DNA of 64,000 nt from Liolophura sinensis. Its lineage: Eukaryota > Mollusca > Polyplacophora > Chitonida > Chitonidae. The notes below the pieces were generated by a model. The model had not been told where the DNA came from and did no database searches. It saw only the letters and a list, made by a program, of their open reading frames with translations. Positions within the stretch are counted from its first letter, which is position 1, and each line of letters starts with the position of its first letter. Below are positions 11,213-23,656 of the stretch, piece after piece. A program made the translations under genes and the position numbers. The stretch covers positions 5,454,160-5,518,159 of the forward strand of contig NC_088298.1 of assembly GCF_032854445.1 (NCBI RefSeq). Reading direction: 5' to 3'.

Positions 11213-11720
11213 TAGGATCCAGGAATATCAGGAATGCGATTCTGCTCAACAAAATTGCAGAAAATTCAAGAGAATCGATTGACTGTTGATTTAGCTTAGG
11301 TAGAGCAGTGTCTCGAAACAGATATTCGCATACCAGCCGTCAACCAGTAAGGACGTTCCAGGTCAATAATCTCAAGACCAATTCCCAAAACAGGGCACAA
11401 CACAAACCACCAAGGAAGTAAGAAAGTATATAAAGTAAGAAAATAGGACGCAGTCAAGCACAGAGAAGCAGACAACAAATGATGTTCATGTATCCAAGAG
11501 AAGAGTCATGTATTAAGTCTAATTCATCCCGATGAATATTCGGCGTAATGTCACAATATGAACTGTTGCAACGAAAGTGCAATTGAGATACATGTTTTGA
11601 CTATCGACAACTTCTATACTGACATGGTACACGATTTCAGTACTGATTTCATTCATTCGCCTTGAACATTCCTTGCGTCTTTCCTACATCATTGAAAACT
11701 GTTGACTTCATTAGTAGCAA
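11213..11720. repeat. Family D copy followed by an inverted D fragment
   Basis: 11213-11545 is family D forward: GGATCCAGGAATATCAGGAA, CTCGAAACAGATATTCGCAT, GTCAACCAGTAAGGACGTTC, AACACAAACCACCAAGGAAG, AAAGTATATAAAGTAAGAAA. About 11546-11720 carries the reverse strand of its end (TTCATTCATTCGCC, CATCATTGAAAACTGTTGAC). Together they form a long imperfect hairpin. No coding capacity. Confidence 0.65.
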
Positions 11721-11799
11721 CTTATAATCCCCGCCCCCGCCTCCAACAACGAAAATTGTGCCAATGTATGGAATAAGCGGTATCTCACGGGCACTGTGT

Positions 11800-12075
11800 G
11801 ACCCGTTGCCAAATATCACACTGTCGTCGTCGCTACTCTGCTTTTAATCTCCAAGTCATTTTAAACCATTACCACTCTGCTTTTCTTTACTTCACTGTGC
11901 TGGGGGGGAGTCGTAGTTGGCAGTTACATGGACAGTTGGAATATAACCCCAACCGAGACAAATTTTGAGGCCATATTTCACTGATAATTGTATGACCATT
12001 AGCAAACTATCACACTGTCGTCGTTGATCTGGTTTTACTCTCTATCTCTGCTGTATTCTTTTTATATTTTACGGT
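11800..12075 (-). repeat. Two family C end fragments
   Basis: The C end ATCACACTGTCGTCG..CTGCTTTTA appears at about 11813, and again with GGTTTTACTCTC at about 12007. Both are reversed, with about 190 bp of other sequence between them. Confidence 0.5.
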
Positions 12076-12600
12076 ATGTTCTGCTGAAGGTGCTGACCGT
12101 CAGAACAGGAAGTTGGATGGAGTAGGTGGGGGGAGGTCTTCCATTAGAGTGGGGAGTTAACAACGTGCTCTACCTGCCATCATTGTCATCCGTCACAACG
12201 ACATGGTATCATTGCCATGCGTGACGATGACAGAATGACATCCGGCCTTCCAGCTAACAAGAGCAGTCAGCTGCTCACCATGACAATGTCTATTATCCGA
12301 TCTTCTTGTCGCGTTCATCTCTCTCTCTCTCTCGGCCACTCCCGCTGATTCAACCGCGCACATGTCTCAAGTGCACATGTTAACTTGGACAGGACAGGAC
12401 AGGAGAGAACAGGGCGATTTGACTGGTGTGTAATTTGTTTTAAATTGGTTGCATGGATGGCTTGTTGTTGATGTTGTTTTTAAGAATTTGGACGTAGGCA
12501 CTGCTGATATTGAATGAGACGGACTAAATCAATTGACATGTTTACACTGTGTACATATAGTAAATTATACCACTTAGAAATATGCAGTTTTCAATTAAGC
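12076..12600. other. No gene seen; short CT run
   Basis: Includes a (CT)n run at about 12320 and a GGACAGGACAGGACAGGAGA stretch at about 12391. Nothing coding. Confidence 0.4.
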
Positions 12601-12607
12601 CTCATCA

Positions 12608-13215
12608 ACAAGACGTACAACATAGAGAGTAAAATCAGATCAGCAACGGCTGAGTGACATCTGACAAATGGTCGAACGTAGCCCGTGAACTAGGGACTCT
12701 TGTCAATTTACCTCAATCAGGGTTTTATCCTAAATATACATGTAAACGTTTAAACAGTAGCAAATTACACGCCTCTTAGCACCACGGCTAAACAGAATTA
12801 CGTAAAAAAAATGAAAGTGATGTTAATTGGTCAAGAATGACTCAAATTGATTTGTTGTCTTCACATTTAGCATACCTTAACATCCAAGCAATACAATGGG
12901 GCGAGGCCTCAGTGATGTTTAGTCCAGCAGCAGAACCCTGGTCTGTGCAGGAATACAATATAACTAAGACAAAAAACACAGAGATAAAGAGCAGAGCAGC
13001 GGCGACAGCGTGAAAGCTGACAGATGGTCACACATAGCCGGTGAAACACGTCCTCTTTTCACCTCAGGGTTTTGTTCTAACTGTTCATGTAAATGTATAC
13101 ATAGTAGCAAATTACAAATTACAGTGATTTTAGCTATAATTTTTAGACGTCACTTGTCTAGATTTACTCGAAATTTTATACTGTCATGGCATAAGACATA
13201 CAACTTTAAGCATTT
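12608..13215 (+). repeat. Two tandem family C copies
   Basis: Copy 1 starts at about 12608 and copy 2 at about 12965, each carrying the landmarks from the AGAGTAAAA-like start through TTTAGACGTCACTTGTC. The linker includes AGAACCCTGGTCTGTGCAGG. The same tandem arrangement recurs at 60150-60600, so the head-to-tail pair may be the native form. Confidence 0.7.
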
Positions 13216-13290
13216 CGATGAACAGTTAGAACAAAACCCTACCTGAGGTAAATACCAAAAGGCGTGTGACCATTTGCCAAGTAATGTAAA
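13216..13290 (-). repeat. Family C fragment, inverted
   Basis: Reads GAACAGTTAGAACAAAACCC and GTGTGACCATTTGCCAAGTA, the reverse of the middle of family C, directly after a forward copy. Confidence 0.55.
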
Positions 13291-14815
13291 CTTTCGCGGA
13301 TTTGGTAAGAAGACACAACCGCGGAAATGAACTTTCGCGGATCTTAGCAGAATTTTTGGACAACTGACGAAAATCAATCTTCAATACAGAAACGTCAAGC
13401 AATAAAACAACTCAAGCATTTAAGTAACAATGTTATCATTTAAACTTGTTTGTACCTGCAAGATGCAGTTAATACAGTAATTCGATCATACAAAAGAAGT
13501 TAATCCTCCTAAACTTTTATTCTGTTGAAAACTGTCAATCTTTATAAGACGAAGCCCTTACCTACCGTGCGAACGAATATTCGTGTCACTCACTCCGGGA
13601 GATGACGAAGGATTAAATGTGATATAAATAAATCCCACTGTTTAATTCTCATACATCAGTAGCGTGAGTGAGACTTTGAGTGAACTGTGACAGATTTGAG
13701 TAAATTGCTCTGAAAACATCAGCCTGAAAAGGACGAGCGATGTATCGGGCGCGTCGGAAAGGTGATCTAACTGCAAGACAAGTACAGTCGATAAAAAACA
13801 GCCTCTCTCATCGTATGTCTATCGAATCACCTACACACACCCACCCACAACAAATTATCGATTTGTATGTCTCTAACCACGGCAATAAATCAACAACAAT
13901 GTCGCAATGTGGCGATACTTAGACGGAGCTAAGCCTCCTTAAAAGACAGCAAGATTAACTGACGATCAATAAAGCTCGACTTGAGAAAGTCGGAATACAT
14001 TGTACTTAGGTATTTCTAATTAACGTGTTTGAAAACGTATTAGAACTGAAGTGCTTGTTAACGAATTTATAATTGTAACGCATGCTACATTAATAAATTA
14101 CTTACATGGGTTTATATTAGATGGCACTTATTTTCACGGAAATGTGTTTGCCACGAAATCTGCGAATGTAAGTACCACGCGAATAAAAAGGCATTTACAA
14201 TGTCGTCACTGCTCTGTTGTTTGCTATGTATGCTGTCTTGTATATTCCGACGGCTTTTGGACAGAAACATCTTACTTCGTCTTCCTAAGACTCTATTCGT
14301 CTATACTAACGGTTCTTACCGGGTCAAATCATCCCGCTGGGTAACTTCAATGTAACCCCCTTTGGTTAGTAACTTTTAATGCTGCTCGTCTAAATGATAA
14401 TATAGTCGACACTTAAGCACTGGTTGAAACCGTATGCACATACTCAACACTGAGTATAAAGAGAATCGCTATGTGCATGTTAAGGACCGAAAACGAGTCT
14501 GCAGGACTACATAGGTTGCAGTACAGTATTCACTGTTTTAACAACAACTGACGTTATCTTCTCCCATTTCTTCTAGACACAAGCAATTCGTTGACGGGGT
14601 GTTTATGAACTCGATGAAGCGCAAATTGAGGGCAATATCTCCATCAATATTTATGGGTCGTGATATCCTCATTTACTTTGCAAAGCAATTCCCTCCAGCC
14701 CAAGGACGACGGTCCGCGTGAAGATGGCCTAACGTCAACAGGGTGGTTTTAGTAAGTGAACACCAAACTCTACTGTTGAGCATTTGATTAGACAAGTCGC
14801 TACTTCATGGAAGCC
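13291..14815. other. No gene seen
   Basis: The plus frame at 14051-14344 (97 codons) shows no family motif and no supporting splice sites. The others are shorter. Confidence 0.4.
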
Positions 14816-14819
14816 GGTG

Positions 14820-15296
14820 AACGTCATCATTGTAGCATCGTATCATCGATTGGTAGCATCCTGCCATCGATTGGTAGCATCATGTCATGGCTTGGTAACA
14901 TCATGTCATCGCTTGGTAACATCGTGCCATCGCTTGACTTATGTCATCGCTTGGTAACATCGTGCCATCGCTTGACATCGTGTCATCGCTTGATTTCTCG
15001 TGCCATCGCTTGTTAACATTGGTGCCATCGCTTGGTAACATCGTTCCATTGCTTGGCTTATCGTGCCATCGCTCGACTTATTGTGCCATCGCTTGGTAAC
15101 ATCGTGTCATCGATTGACTTATCGTGCCATCGCTTGTTAACATCGTGCCATCACTTGACTTACCGTGCCATCGCTTGGTAACATAGTGCCATCGCTTGAC
15201 TTATCGTGCCATCGCTTCTTATCGTGTCATCGCTTCTTATCGTGCCATCGCTTGACTTATCGTGTCATCGCTGGACTTATCGTGCCATCGCAGTCT
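14820..15296. repeat. Irregular short tandem array (20-21 bp units)
   Basis: About 20 units mixing CATCGCTTGGTAACATCGTGC and CATCGCTTGACTTATCGTGC types, with deletions. The two unit types alternate, giving a composite period near 41 bp. Confidence 0.85.
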
Positions 15297-15299
15297 TTC

Positions 15300-17320
15300 A
15301 TTGAATACTATTATCTGGTGTTTACATATTTTTGATTTATCTCAGCGGGCTTGACGATGTGCACATTGCTATTTTATTTAAATGGTTGCGGTCAGTTTTA
15401 TCTGTGCAGGAAACCAGAATTCTCGACTAAAACCACCGACGTCAGATAGATAACTAATGAACCTCCCACATAGGAATTTCACCCCAAAAGCTAGTTTATT
15501 ATCAACCTGAATAAACTCAGTTGGATATAGGAATATCCGTCTGACAACTACCGTACGCTTTTCACGTGCGTTTACGAGGGCACACGCGAACATACGTGGA
15601 AAAATAGCGGCCAATTAAATGTCACTTCACCTGTCAGTCTCTTTACCGTGAAATACATCTTATCTGATAGCAAAAGTTTACTTACTCGTTCGTAAAATGT
15701 ATACAGTTTAGAGTAACCCTGCATTGAAAAAACAACCATCCCGCATCAGACCTGTCAAACTGCCTTTGCTTATTTCCTGAACCGTCATGCAGTGGTACTG
15801 CGTACCCGGCGCGCTGATTCGTTGAAGGATCTCGCCAGAGCAGACGCGAGAAAGCACGAAGAGAACATGAGGAAGTTGTCAGACGGATTTTGATATATAT
15901 TCACCTGAGTTTGTTCAGATTGGCTTACTATGTGTTAGTCGAAGGAAAGTGGTCTCCAACGAGCATCACCATGTTCATGTAAGACCGCACGAACTGCTGT
16001 TCGAGCACTCTCTACAGCTTATTGCAACGAATTCCCCGAAACATTGCCCCCGCGGAGACAGACTGGGATCTAAGCTATACCCTGTACGACCTTTCTAAAT
16101 ATGAATACACAGAACTAATCTCTACTAGCAGTTACGCCCTGTTTTACAGGCCGCCTAATTGGCTTAGCTGGCTTCATCAGTGTTATTTAACATGTTAATG
16201 AGACTCGATTATTATTCTCTTCCCGCGATAGACCCCGATAGTTGTCCAGATCAGGTGTGCGTTAACACGATGGCTCCGTGCCATAGCGCCGGGGTGTCCA
16301 GTTATGTGTTCAGAGGTAAGGGCTGAAATCATGCGTATTGTTTGACCGATATCTGGAGTATCCCTTCGGGACGATTGAAAATAAACAAAAATTGCCTACC
16401 GTTTCACTTTGCCCTTCTGTGACGTCGCAATTTCACAATGCATCACGATGACGTGCCGCGTCAATTAACGCTTCATCCCCTAACACCAAGTACTTCTACG
16501 ATCCAACTCATAAAACATCGTTTCGACTCGAACTTCCTTTTTAGACTGAAGCAAATCCTGTCAATTGACTTTACAGGCCAGGGCCCAGTTCCCCAAAGCT
16601 CTCTCAATGTTACAAGGTCGCAACTACCATGACGACGTGATGCCTACAGTACTGGTTGCTGTGGTTTTTAAGTGAACGTAATGTTAAGAGTGCTTCGTAA
16701 AACCGGGCCCAGGTATCGCTCGCACAAAGGGATCGTAAGTTGATGGTAAATCACTCAGATCTCGATCGTAGCCTTAGCTTACAAACATTCTATTGCGAAA
16801 AAAGGATTGCAAACTACGATAGTTGTATCTTACAATCAGAAATTACAATCTGATCGACTCTGTTGTTAATGTTTGCATTCGCGAGAAAATTAACGCTGGT
16901 TAAATGCTTGCCTTACGTAGGCTGTTAGTTAGTACCGGTACTTTTCGACTCGGTTTACAAAGATGTGCGATGTAGTTGTCTCAAAAAGATGGTTTTCATG
17001 TGTTGTTGCTGTTAGCTGCTGAATTGGTATGATGTAGAACTATTTTGATAATGAAGGCAAGGTTATTGTCCATTTACACATGCCCCCTTTATGTACGGGT
17101 ATAATTCCTTTGTACAAGCGGCGTGGCTACTTTTTACGATCAGTTGTAAACACAATTGTAGAGTCTACGATCGATTGTAACTGCGATCTCTTTGTGTCAA
17201 CTTGCTCTGATATCTAAATCAGTGTATTAGAGATAAATCGGTGGTGACGTCAGTTCGCGTGGCAAAAATACACCTTTCCAAATGTCCCAATTTCCTTACT
17301 CGTCAGTTGTGTGTCACCAA
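15300..17320. other. No gene seen
   Basis: Two kilobases without a recognised repeat or gene. Frames such as 15378-15614 (minus) and 16438-16632 (plus) are short and unrecognised. Confidence 0.4.
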
Positions 17321-17321
17321 T

Positions 17322-17570
17322 TTGCGGATGGTCGTGTCTTCTTGTGCCGGCTCGAGTCCATGCCGTCAAAGTGCTGCCGCCATTGAAGTATCACGCCGAA
17401 GACACCAGATATGACACCGAGCCAAGTCACATTATACTGACACGGTGTAGTATTGAGCTTGCACAAAGGGATCGTAAACTGATACATAGTAACAGGTATC
17501 AGTTTAGAAAATCTTTGGTATGACCCTATGCGGGCTTGATTTCAGGTCTCCCGAGTTGAAGACAGACACT
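17322..17570 (-). repeat. SINE-B with a SINE-A-like piece at one end
   Basis: The SINE-B blocks AAAGTGCTGCCGCCATTGAA and GTCACATTATACTGACAC, ending in the head-side GGTCTCCCGAGTTGAAG, lie next to TTTGCGGATGGTCGTGTCTT, which is SINE-A body. A fusion of the two SINEs or an old nested insertion. Confidence 0.6.
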
Positions 17571-18560
17571 TTTACAATTAGACGACCGAAGAGATTATAC
17601 AGTCGTGAAGTGATATATTCTTGAGTACGGAGTAAGAATCCAATGAGATAAATAAATTGACTACTTTGAAATATAATTCATCTAGCCCTTGCACCGGGAA
17701 AGATGTCATTTTAGTGTAATTATGAATAGATCAATATGAATCATGAGTAGGTGTGTTAACTTTCATGTAGCCGGACGGCTAGCATCGTCTTTAAAGAACA
17801 CCAGTGGTGACGATTTTGCGGAGAGTTGAATAGACTGGATTGTATGGTAGCCTAAAATTATAAATCTACACACAGAATTCTATTGACGCGTGTCTGCCGT
17901 GATCAGATCGGCTTTCTGGTAATCGGTGGCGTGACATGGAATCTGATATAAACAACGCTGGAGTTCGCCGCGTAAACAACACAGACAGTGTAATTGCTTG
18001 CTGTGAATTATAAGAGATTCACCCTTCGATTTTTCTTTCACATCTGTGCGAGAAATGTTGGCATGGATCCATAACGACATGCATATTCCGGTGAGAAGCG
18101 GTGTGAGGTTCAACTAACTGGCTATTACCGGTGACCCTGAATACTCGCGGAGCAGGGTTGTGCCGCGGGGGTGGAGCATGCGGTTCTTAGGAAGACGTCT
18201 ACATATAACACCTCGTGTACCCCTGACGAGGAGAGGTAATTCTCAACGTGAAGTTTCTTCAATGTGATACCACTGACACATGAACACGCGACTCTGCGAT
18301 AATAGTCAATTCCCGGTGTAAGTCGTGATGTCGCGTTACATGAATGTCTGGCGATATACGCAATGGGCGTATTTGAATCACTGTTCTCGTGTTCATCCCA
18401 CACGAGAACGAGGTTTTTAATGCCAAAGCTTAACACGAGAACACTGTTCGCGATTGATATTTTCACTCCCTATTTTTCCGGGGTTGAAGCGAGGTGTAAC
18501 AGAAACAAAATTAAAATAAAGCGCGCTCTGTGATCATTTTAACTAATAAGCAAATCCTGT
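17571..18560. other. No gene seen
   Basis: The minus frame at 18125-18466 (113 codons) contains KNLVLVWDEHENSDSN but matches no family I know. It includes a local inverted repeat around 18385-18440 (GTGTTCTCG / CGAGAACAC). Left uncalled. Confidence 0.4.
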
Positions 18561-18564
18561 CAAT

Positions 18565-18740
18565 ATAATTGAAGACGTACAGCACAGAGAGTAAAACCAG
18601 AGTAACGACGGCAGTGTGACATTTGGAAAGAGGTCACACGTAGCAGTTGAAATACCGTCTCTTGTCAAATTATCTCAGTTAGGATTTTATTCTGTTAACG
18701 TAAATACATAAATAGTAGCAAATCACACGCCCCTAGCACA
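18565..18740 (+). repeat. Family C, 5' half
   Basis: Landmarks AGAGAGTAAAACCAGAGTAA, GCAGTGTGACATTTGG, GTTGAAATACCGTCTCTTGT and CAAATCACACGCCCCTAGCA. Confidence 0.75.
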
Positions 18741-18904
18741 AGAACAACAATCCATTCTATGGTGCCAGTTTTGCTTTAACTCCGGAGAACGTATCGCTTT
18801 GGGCCGCCAACTTATTTCGCCGCACCAAACCAGGAAACAGAAGCTATGGCCCTGAATTATGGGCAAATCTTGTAAACGTATAAATGCAGGTCAACTGGAT
18901 CTGC

Positions 18905-19029
18905 TTGCGGATGGTCGTGGGTTTCCGCCGGGCTCTGCCCGGTTTCCACCCACCATAATGCTGGCCGCCGTCGTATAATTGAAATATTCTTGAGTACGGC
19001 GTAAAACACCAATCAAATAAATAAATAAA
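18905..19029 (+). repeat. SINE-A, 5'-truncated, with target duplication
   Basis: The 3' part of SINE-A from TTGCGGATGGTCGTGGG to an AAATAAATAAATA tail. It is flanked by a perfect 14-bp direct repeat TCAACTGGATCTGC (18891-18904 and 19030-19043), the signature of target-primed insertion. Confidence 0.95.
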
Positions 19030-19554
19030 TCAACTGGATCTGCATCACAACTTATCTTGTTATTGTGTTCGTTGGCAGTGGCAATCTTCAGACTGTTTAG
19101 TATATCCATATATTGACAAACACTATTAGCTGACCTTCATGGCTCAATGTTATCTAACTTATGATTCATGTACACTTTTCTAACGTAGATATTGTAAAAA
19201 AAATATTGTGCTTTTCGACTTTTAACTGAGGTTTGGTCCTTTTTAACTGATTTTATCAATGTCCGTCCATTTTTTGTTTTAATTTGAATGTTCCATTCAT
19301 ATCAAAAGCCATTCACTGCCTCTTCTTTCAAATGTTCTCGCCACGAAATACTGTTAATGAGGTGTCAAGCAGTAATCTAAAATCGAAATTCGCCAGTGGC
19401 ATTCGTCTTTTATTTCTGACCAGGTATACGCAGTGTGAAATTTGTATTCAGAGATCATAGAAGTTTAATCTATTTTTTCCAACTCGAAATCATTATCTAC
19501 CTTTACCAATTCCCGAAAGCAGTATACTCCTGTATGAAAACTGTACCAGTTTTA

Positions 19555-20010
19555 GTCCACGCCTGAAAGAATTGCTAACCTTTCCCGATATCTTAACACT
19601 GTATCTGTCTCTTTACATGCCTGAAAGTTTTATCTGCCTCTGGCGACACCCGACAAATGTATCTGTCTTTGCCGAGGTCAGAAAATTTTATCTCGCCCAC
19701 TTAAAAGCTTTATCTTAGCGATGCCTCAAAATTGCTTTTATCTTCAATGAATCTTGATGAATGTACGTCTTCCTCGTCAATTCCTAAGGCTGTTTCTATC
19801 ATTGCCGACATCTGCTGGAGACGCCCGGATTCTGTGATTTATCTTTGCCTAAACTCTTTTTTTGTCAAAACCTGAAAACTTTTTGTGCATCTAGGTTGCC
19901 GCCCGATAGGTTTATCTACCTTTGCCGATGCCTGATAATTGCTTTTATCTTTACCGGAATCTACGTTTTTCCTCGTAATAGGCTGTATCTATATTTTCCC
20001 GACACCGGTC
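19555..20010. repeat. Very degenerate tandem array, unit about 35-40 bp
   Basis: Recurring CCTGAAAGTTTTATCTGCCT, TTTGCCGATGCCTGA and similar pieces, roughly ten units with poor spacing. Old array. Confidence 0.6.
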
Positions 20011-20771
20011 GGAGATGCAGGAAAGGTATGATTTTTTTTTTTTTAAATTTTTGTTGCCTTACCATTACAGCTCTGTGTCTGCTTGTTGACACCCGTGTTA
20101 TTTTCTACGAAAATGATCAACAAACCACTGAGTAATAGAATGGTGGAGTATTCAAGGTGATTTGTAATAAAACAGCTGAAGATGATTTACATCGTAGCCC
20201 TTTGTAGTTGCAATAAAAACATCTAGCTGAAAAAGGGCAACGTTTTCGTTTACCTTGTCACATCAGAAGAACCCATTAACCGCATTAGATCCATAGAAAA
20301 AAAATTAAGAATTAAACGTGCAAGAGACTTTGGGACAAAACACGCCCCAATGATAACTCTTGTGGACACATAAACAATATCCGCCCTGGAAAATTAGTCC
20401 CTCTGAAGTGTTCTTTGACAGAGCTGGTGAGTGCGCGAAATAACAATACCGTCTGCAGCCCTTCTCACCCTGGCTTCATTTTGGTCCAAGTGTAGAAGCT
20501 CATTACAATAAATGTCAACAGCGCATTTGCTTCTACTACATCTTTTCTGCCATTTGCTCTAGTCTGATGCGCAGAGTACATACAAAGGTGTACACACGTC
20601 GCTATAGCGGCTTGGGAGAGGAAATACAAAGCATGCACGGAGAGGTCCTTTTTTTTTGCTCTTCAATTGACCCTGTTTACTTGGCAGGATGTCAATTTTT
20701 TCTTTGCCGTAAAGTGTCACTTGTGTGTAGAGCAGTATAATTTTAGAAAATGTTTTTATTGGCTTTGGAAT

Positions 20772-21150
20772 AATGGCCAAGGTAAAATAAACTACTCGTC
20801 ACCAACCGGAAGTTAAACAATGGCCAAAGTAAAATAAACTACTTATCACCAACCGGAAGTTGAACAATGGCCAAGGTAAAATAAACTACTTATCACCAAC
20901 CGGAAGTTGAACAGTGGTCAAGGTAAAATAAACTACTTATCACCAACCTGAAGTTGAACAGTGGTCAAGGTAAAATAAAGTACTCGTCACCAACCTGAAG
21001 TTGAACAATGGCCAAGGTAAAATAATCTACTTATCACCAACCGAAAGTTGGACAATGGCCAAGGTAAAATAAACTACTTAAACCAACCGGAAGTTCAACA
21101 ATGTCCAATGTAAAATAAACTATTTATCATCAATCGGAAGTTGAACATTG
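20772..21150. repeat. 47-bp minisatellite, 8 copies
   Basis: Unit AATGGCCAAGGTAAAATAAA + CTACTTATCACCAACCGGAA + GTTGAAC. Starts at 20772 and 20819 give the exact 47-bp period. Confidence 0.97.
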
Positions 21151-21261
21151 TTCGCAGGTCAATAATGAAAAGGACAAAAACAGAAACAACCAATGAAATA
21201 ACAATTTAAGAACTATACCTGTAGGCACAGACAATGTAAAATAGCAGGATAATAAGTATAA

Positions 21262-21345
21262 CACGAATCAGCATGATAGTGTGATGGTTGACAAATGGCC
21301 AAACCTAGCTGGTGAAATACATCATCCTCTCGTCAGTTTGTCTGA
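21262..21345 (+). repeat. Family C fragment
   Basis: ATAGTGTGATGGTTGACAAA and GGTGAAATACATCATCCTCT, cut off by the SINE-A that follows. Confidence 0.55.
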
Positions 21346-21369
21346 GAGGTTTACTCTTAGTCTTCATGA

Positions 21370-21616
21370 GCCTCATTGGCTCAGTTGGTTAGCGCGCCAG
21401 CGCAGCGTAATGACCCAGGAGCCTCTCACCAATGCGGTCGCTGTGAGTTCAAGTCCAGCTCATGCTGGCTTCCTCTCCGGCCGTAAGTGGAAAGGTCTCG
21501 CAGCAACCTGCGGATTGTCGTGGATTTCCCCTGGGTTGTGCCCGGTTTCCACCCACCATTTTAAGTGTAATATTCTTGAGTACGGCGTGAAACACCAATC
21601 AAATAAATAAATACAT
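21370..21616 (+). repeat. SINE-A, near full length
   Basis: Best-preserved copy. tRNA-like head: A box in GGCTCAGTTGGTTAGCGCG, B box in GAGTTCAAGTCC. Body: GGCTTCCTCTCCGGCCG, AACCTGCGGATTGTCGTGG, CCCACCATTTTAAG. Conserved 3' domain ATATTCTTGAGTACGGCG, then CACCAATC and (AAATAAAT)n. The head resembles an RNA polymerase III type 2 promoter. Confidence 0.95.
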
Positions 21617-21619
21617 AAT

Positions 21620-22300
21620 CATTGCTTCCAGGAAGAATGTTAAGTGCATTGCCGATGGATAGAAATATAAGGGTGAAATATAAGGACAATGACACTGGCT
21701 ATAGCAGACTGATCCATGTCATTCTGATGTTTAATGACACATATTAACCAAACAATGACCATTTCATCATTTCATCATCTCTACGAAACGGTGGCCTAGA
21801 ATTTGAATTATCACATATTCCCTAAAAAGGACCAGAAAGAAAAAAAAATGCCAGCTATAAACATTAAACAGAAAAAATTGCAGGCTTATAACATGTAACT
21901 ATAACTATGTACCTCGTTCATTTACACTCTCTGGATTTTTTTTCATTCATTTCACATATCGTTCCCAAATCCACATATTTCTTGCAATACTATTTATTCT
22001 GTCTCTTTTTATCGATCATCTAAATCGTCCATCTTTGTACTGCGTTTGTTTTGCGCTTTGCTTACATTATTATTTCATTCAAGCACGGAAAAAGTGAGCA
22101 ATTACACTCTTCACAGATCCATACTCTCATCCTGTCTCCTTATGCAAAAATGCAATATCACTGTAAATATAAGTGTCTTACAGGTCGAAATTCCAGACAG
22201 TCTGGTCATCGGATAATAGGCTCTCGAGCGATGCCAATTCTAATAAGTCTGTCTTACTTATCAGTTCTTCACAAACTTGATGTTTGTGGCGTAACACCTG
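21620..22300. other. No gene seen
   Basis: AT-rich unique sequence without motifs. Confidence 0.4.
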
Positions 22301-22308
22301 GGGATGGG

Positions 22309-22340
22309 GGCGGGGGGGGGGGGGTGGGGGGGAAGGGGTT
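22309..22340 (+). repeat. G-rich tract
   Basis: Long runs of G interrupted once or twice by T or C, followed by GGAAGGGG. Could form a G-quadruplex on the plus strand. Confidence 0.9.
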
Positions 22341-22582
22341 GGGGGATTGATGATACAAAATGATACACTGACTAATAGATTAATGACACGAGGTTTGAAG
22401 TAAATCAGAGTTGGAGCTTTAAGACGGAAACATACAAACATATATCGAGAATGTGACTAAAATAATAAAAATTGGGGGCATTTTAAATCTGCTCAGCTGT
22501 CAAAGCCAGGCCATACTGCTATAATTTAACCTGTCGGTGTACTCTCTTTTGACGTAATTGGGTATGATACAGGGGCAAACCG

Positions 22583-22676
22583 TTTGGAGCCCGGTTTCTA
22601 CCCACCATAATGCAGGCCGCGGTCATATAAGTGAAATATTCTTGAGTACCGCGTAAAACTACAATCAAACAATCGA
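22583..22676 (+). repeat. SINE-A, 3' part
   Basis: From GAGCCCGGTTTCTACCCACC through ATATTCTTGAGTACCGCG, with a decayed tail. Confidence 0.85.
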
Positions 22677-23004
22677 ATAAGACGTAGTTTCGAATCCGTG
22701 TAATGCTAACATGTTTACATAGGTGCTATGTTTTTTGTCTCGTTTTATTTATTTACTTAATTATTTATTTTATGATTGCCCACCAGACCTTCGTACGTAC
22801 GACAATGCAGAGAGAGAGAGTCAGGCTGAGATGGACCTGGACTAAGAGTTATCCCAAAGATCAGAGGCTCCAGTGTCACTGTGTAGCGTTAGGGCGCTTG
22901 TCTCCATTTGATGTGGATGTTTGGCAACTGTGGTGACAATACAGCCATTCCACAACACAGTGTGTTTATTTTTACACAATTAAGCCGTGGTTCTAGGGAG
23001 TGTA

Positions 23005-23100
23005 TAATTTGTTACCGTTTAAACATTTATATAAACAATAAGAATAAAATCCTATCTGAGACATATTGACATGAAGTCGGGTTTCATCAGTTGTCGCCTT
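23005..23100 (-). repeat. Decayed family C piece
   Basis: TTTGTTACCGTTTAAACATT and AATAAAATCCTATCTGAGAC followed by a TTTCATCAG landmark, all reversed. Weak match. Confidence 0.35.
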
Positions 23101-23460
23101 TTGTTTTCTGATCCAAGATTCGAAAAAGATATACAACCCTTCCTCTATGCTACTATGATACAAAACTAGAATGCGTTGTCTACTTGTTTGGTTGAAATCA
23201 GAGATACACAACACGAAAGATAACAAATGACTCTACACTTACTGTATAATCATTCAACCACTAGGTTTAATTCATAAAACCATAAAATTAAAAAAAAACA
23301 CAATGAGCTAACTCTAACGAGAGACATTCGTTTGACAATTGCTTTGGCTTTGGGCTTTACAGACTGAAGTCATCGGCAACTATCGCACTCTGCTGCTTTG
23401 ATTTTAATCTCTATGCTGTAGTTATGTTTATACTGCGTGTTGGATTTGGAAGGAGCCCCG

Positions 23461-23600
23461 GTGCTGCGTAAGACTGGTGGGTTTCTCCTGGGCTCTTCCC
23501 GGTTTCCTCCCACCATAATGCTGGCCGCCATCGTATAAGTGAAATATTCTTGAGTACGGCGTAAAATACCAATCAAATAAATAAATAAAATAAATAAAAT
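23461..23600 (+). repeat. SINE-A, 5'-truncated
   Basis: GGTTTCCTCCCACCATAATG, GCCGCCATCGTATAAGTG, ATATTCTTGAGTACGGCG and an (AAATAAAT)n tail. Confidence 0.92.
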
Positions 23601-23656
23601 CCATGATAACAGTGTACTGTTCGACCGCTGTTTGACATACTAAATGAAATACCAAT

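Noticed and set aside
21370-21445. tRNA-like sequence with A and B boxes
   Set aside because: No closing acceptor stem and it continues into SINE-A body. The same applies to 50625, 43200 (reverse) and 62827 (reverse).
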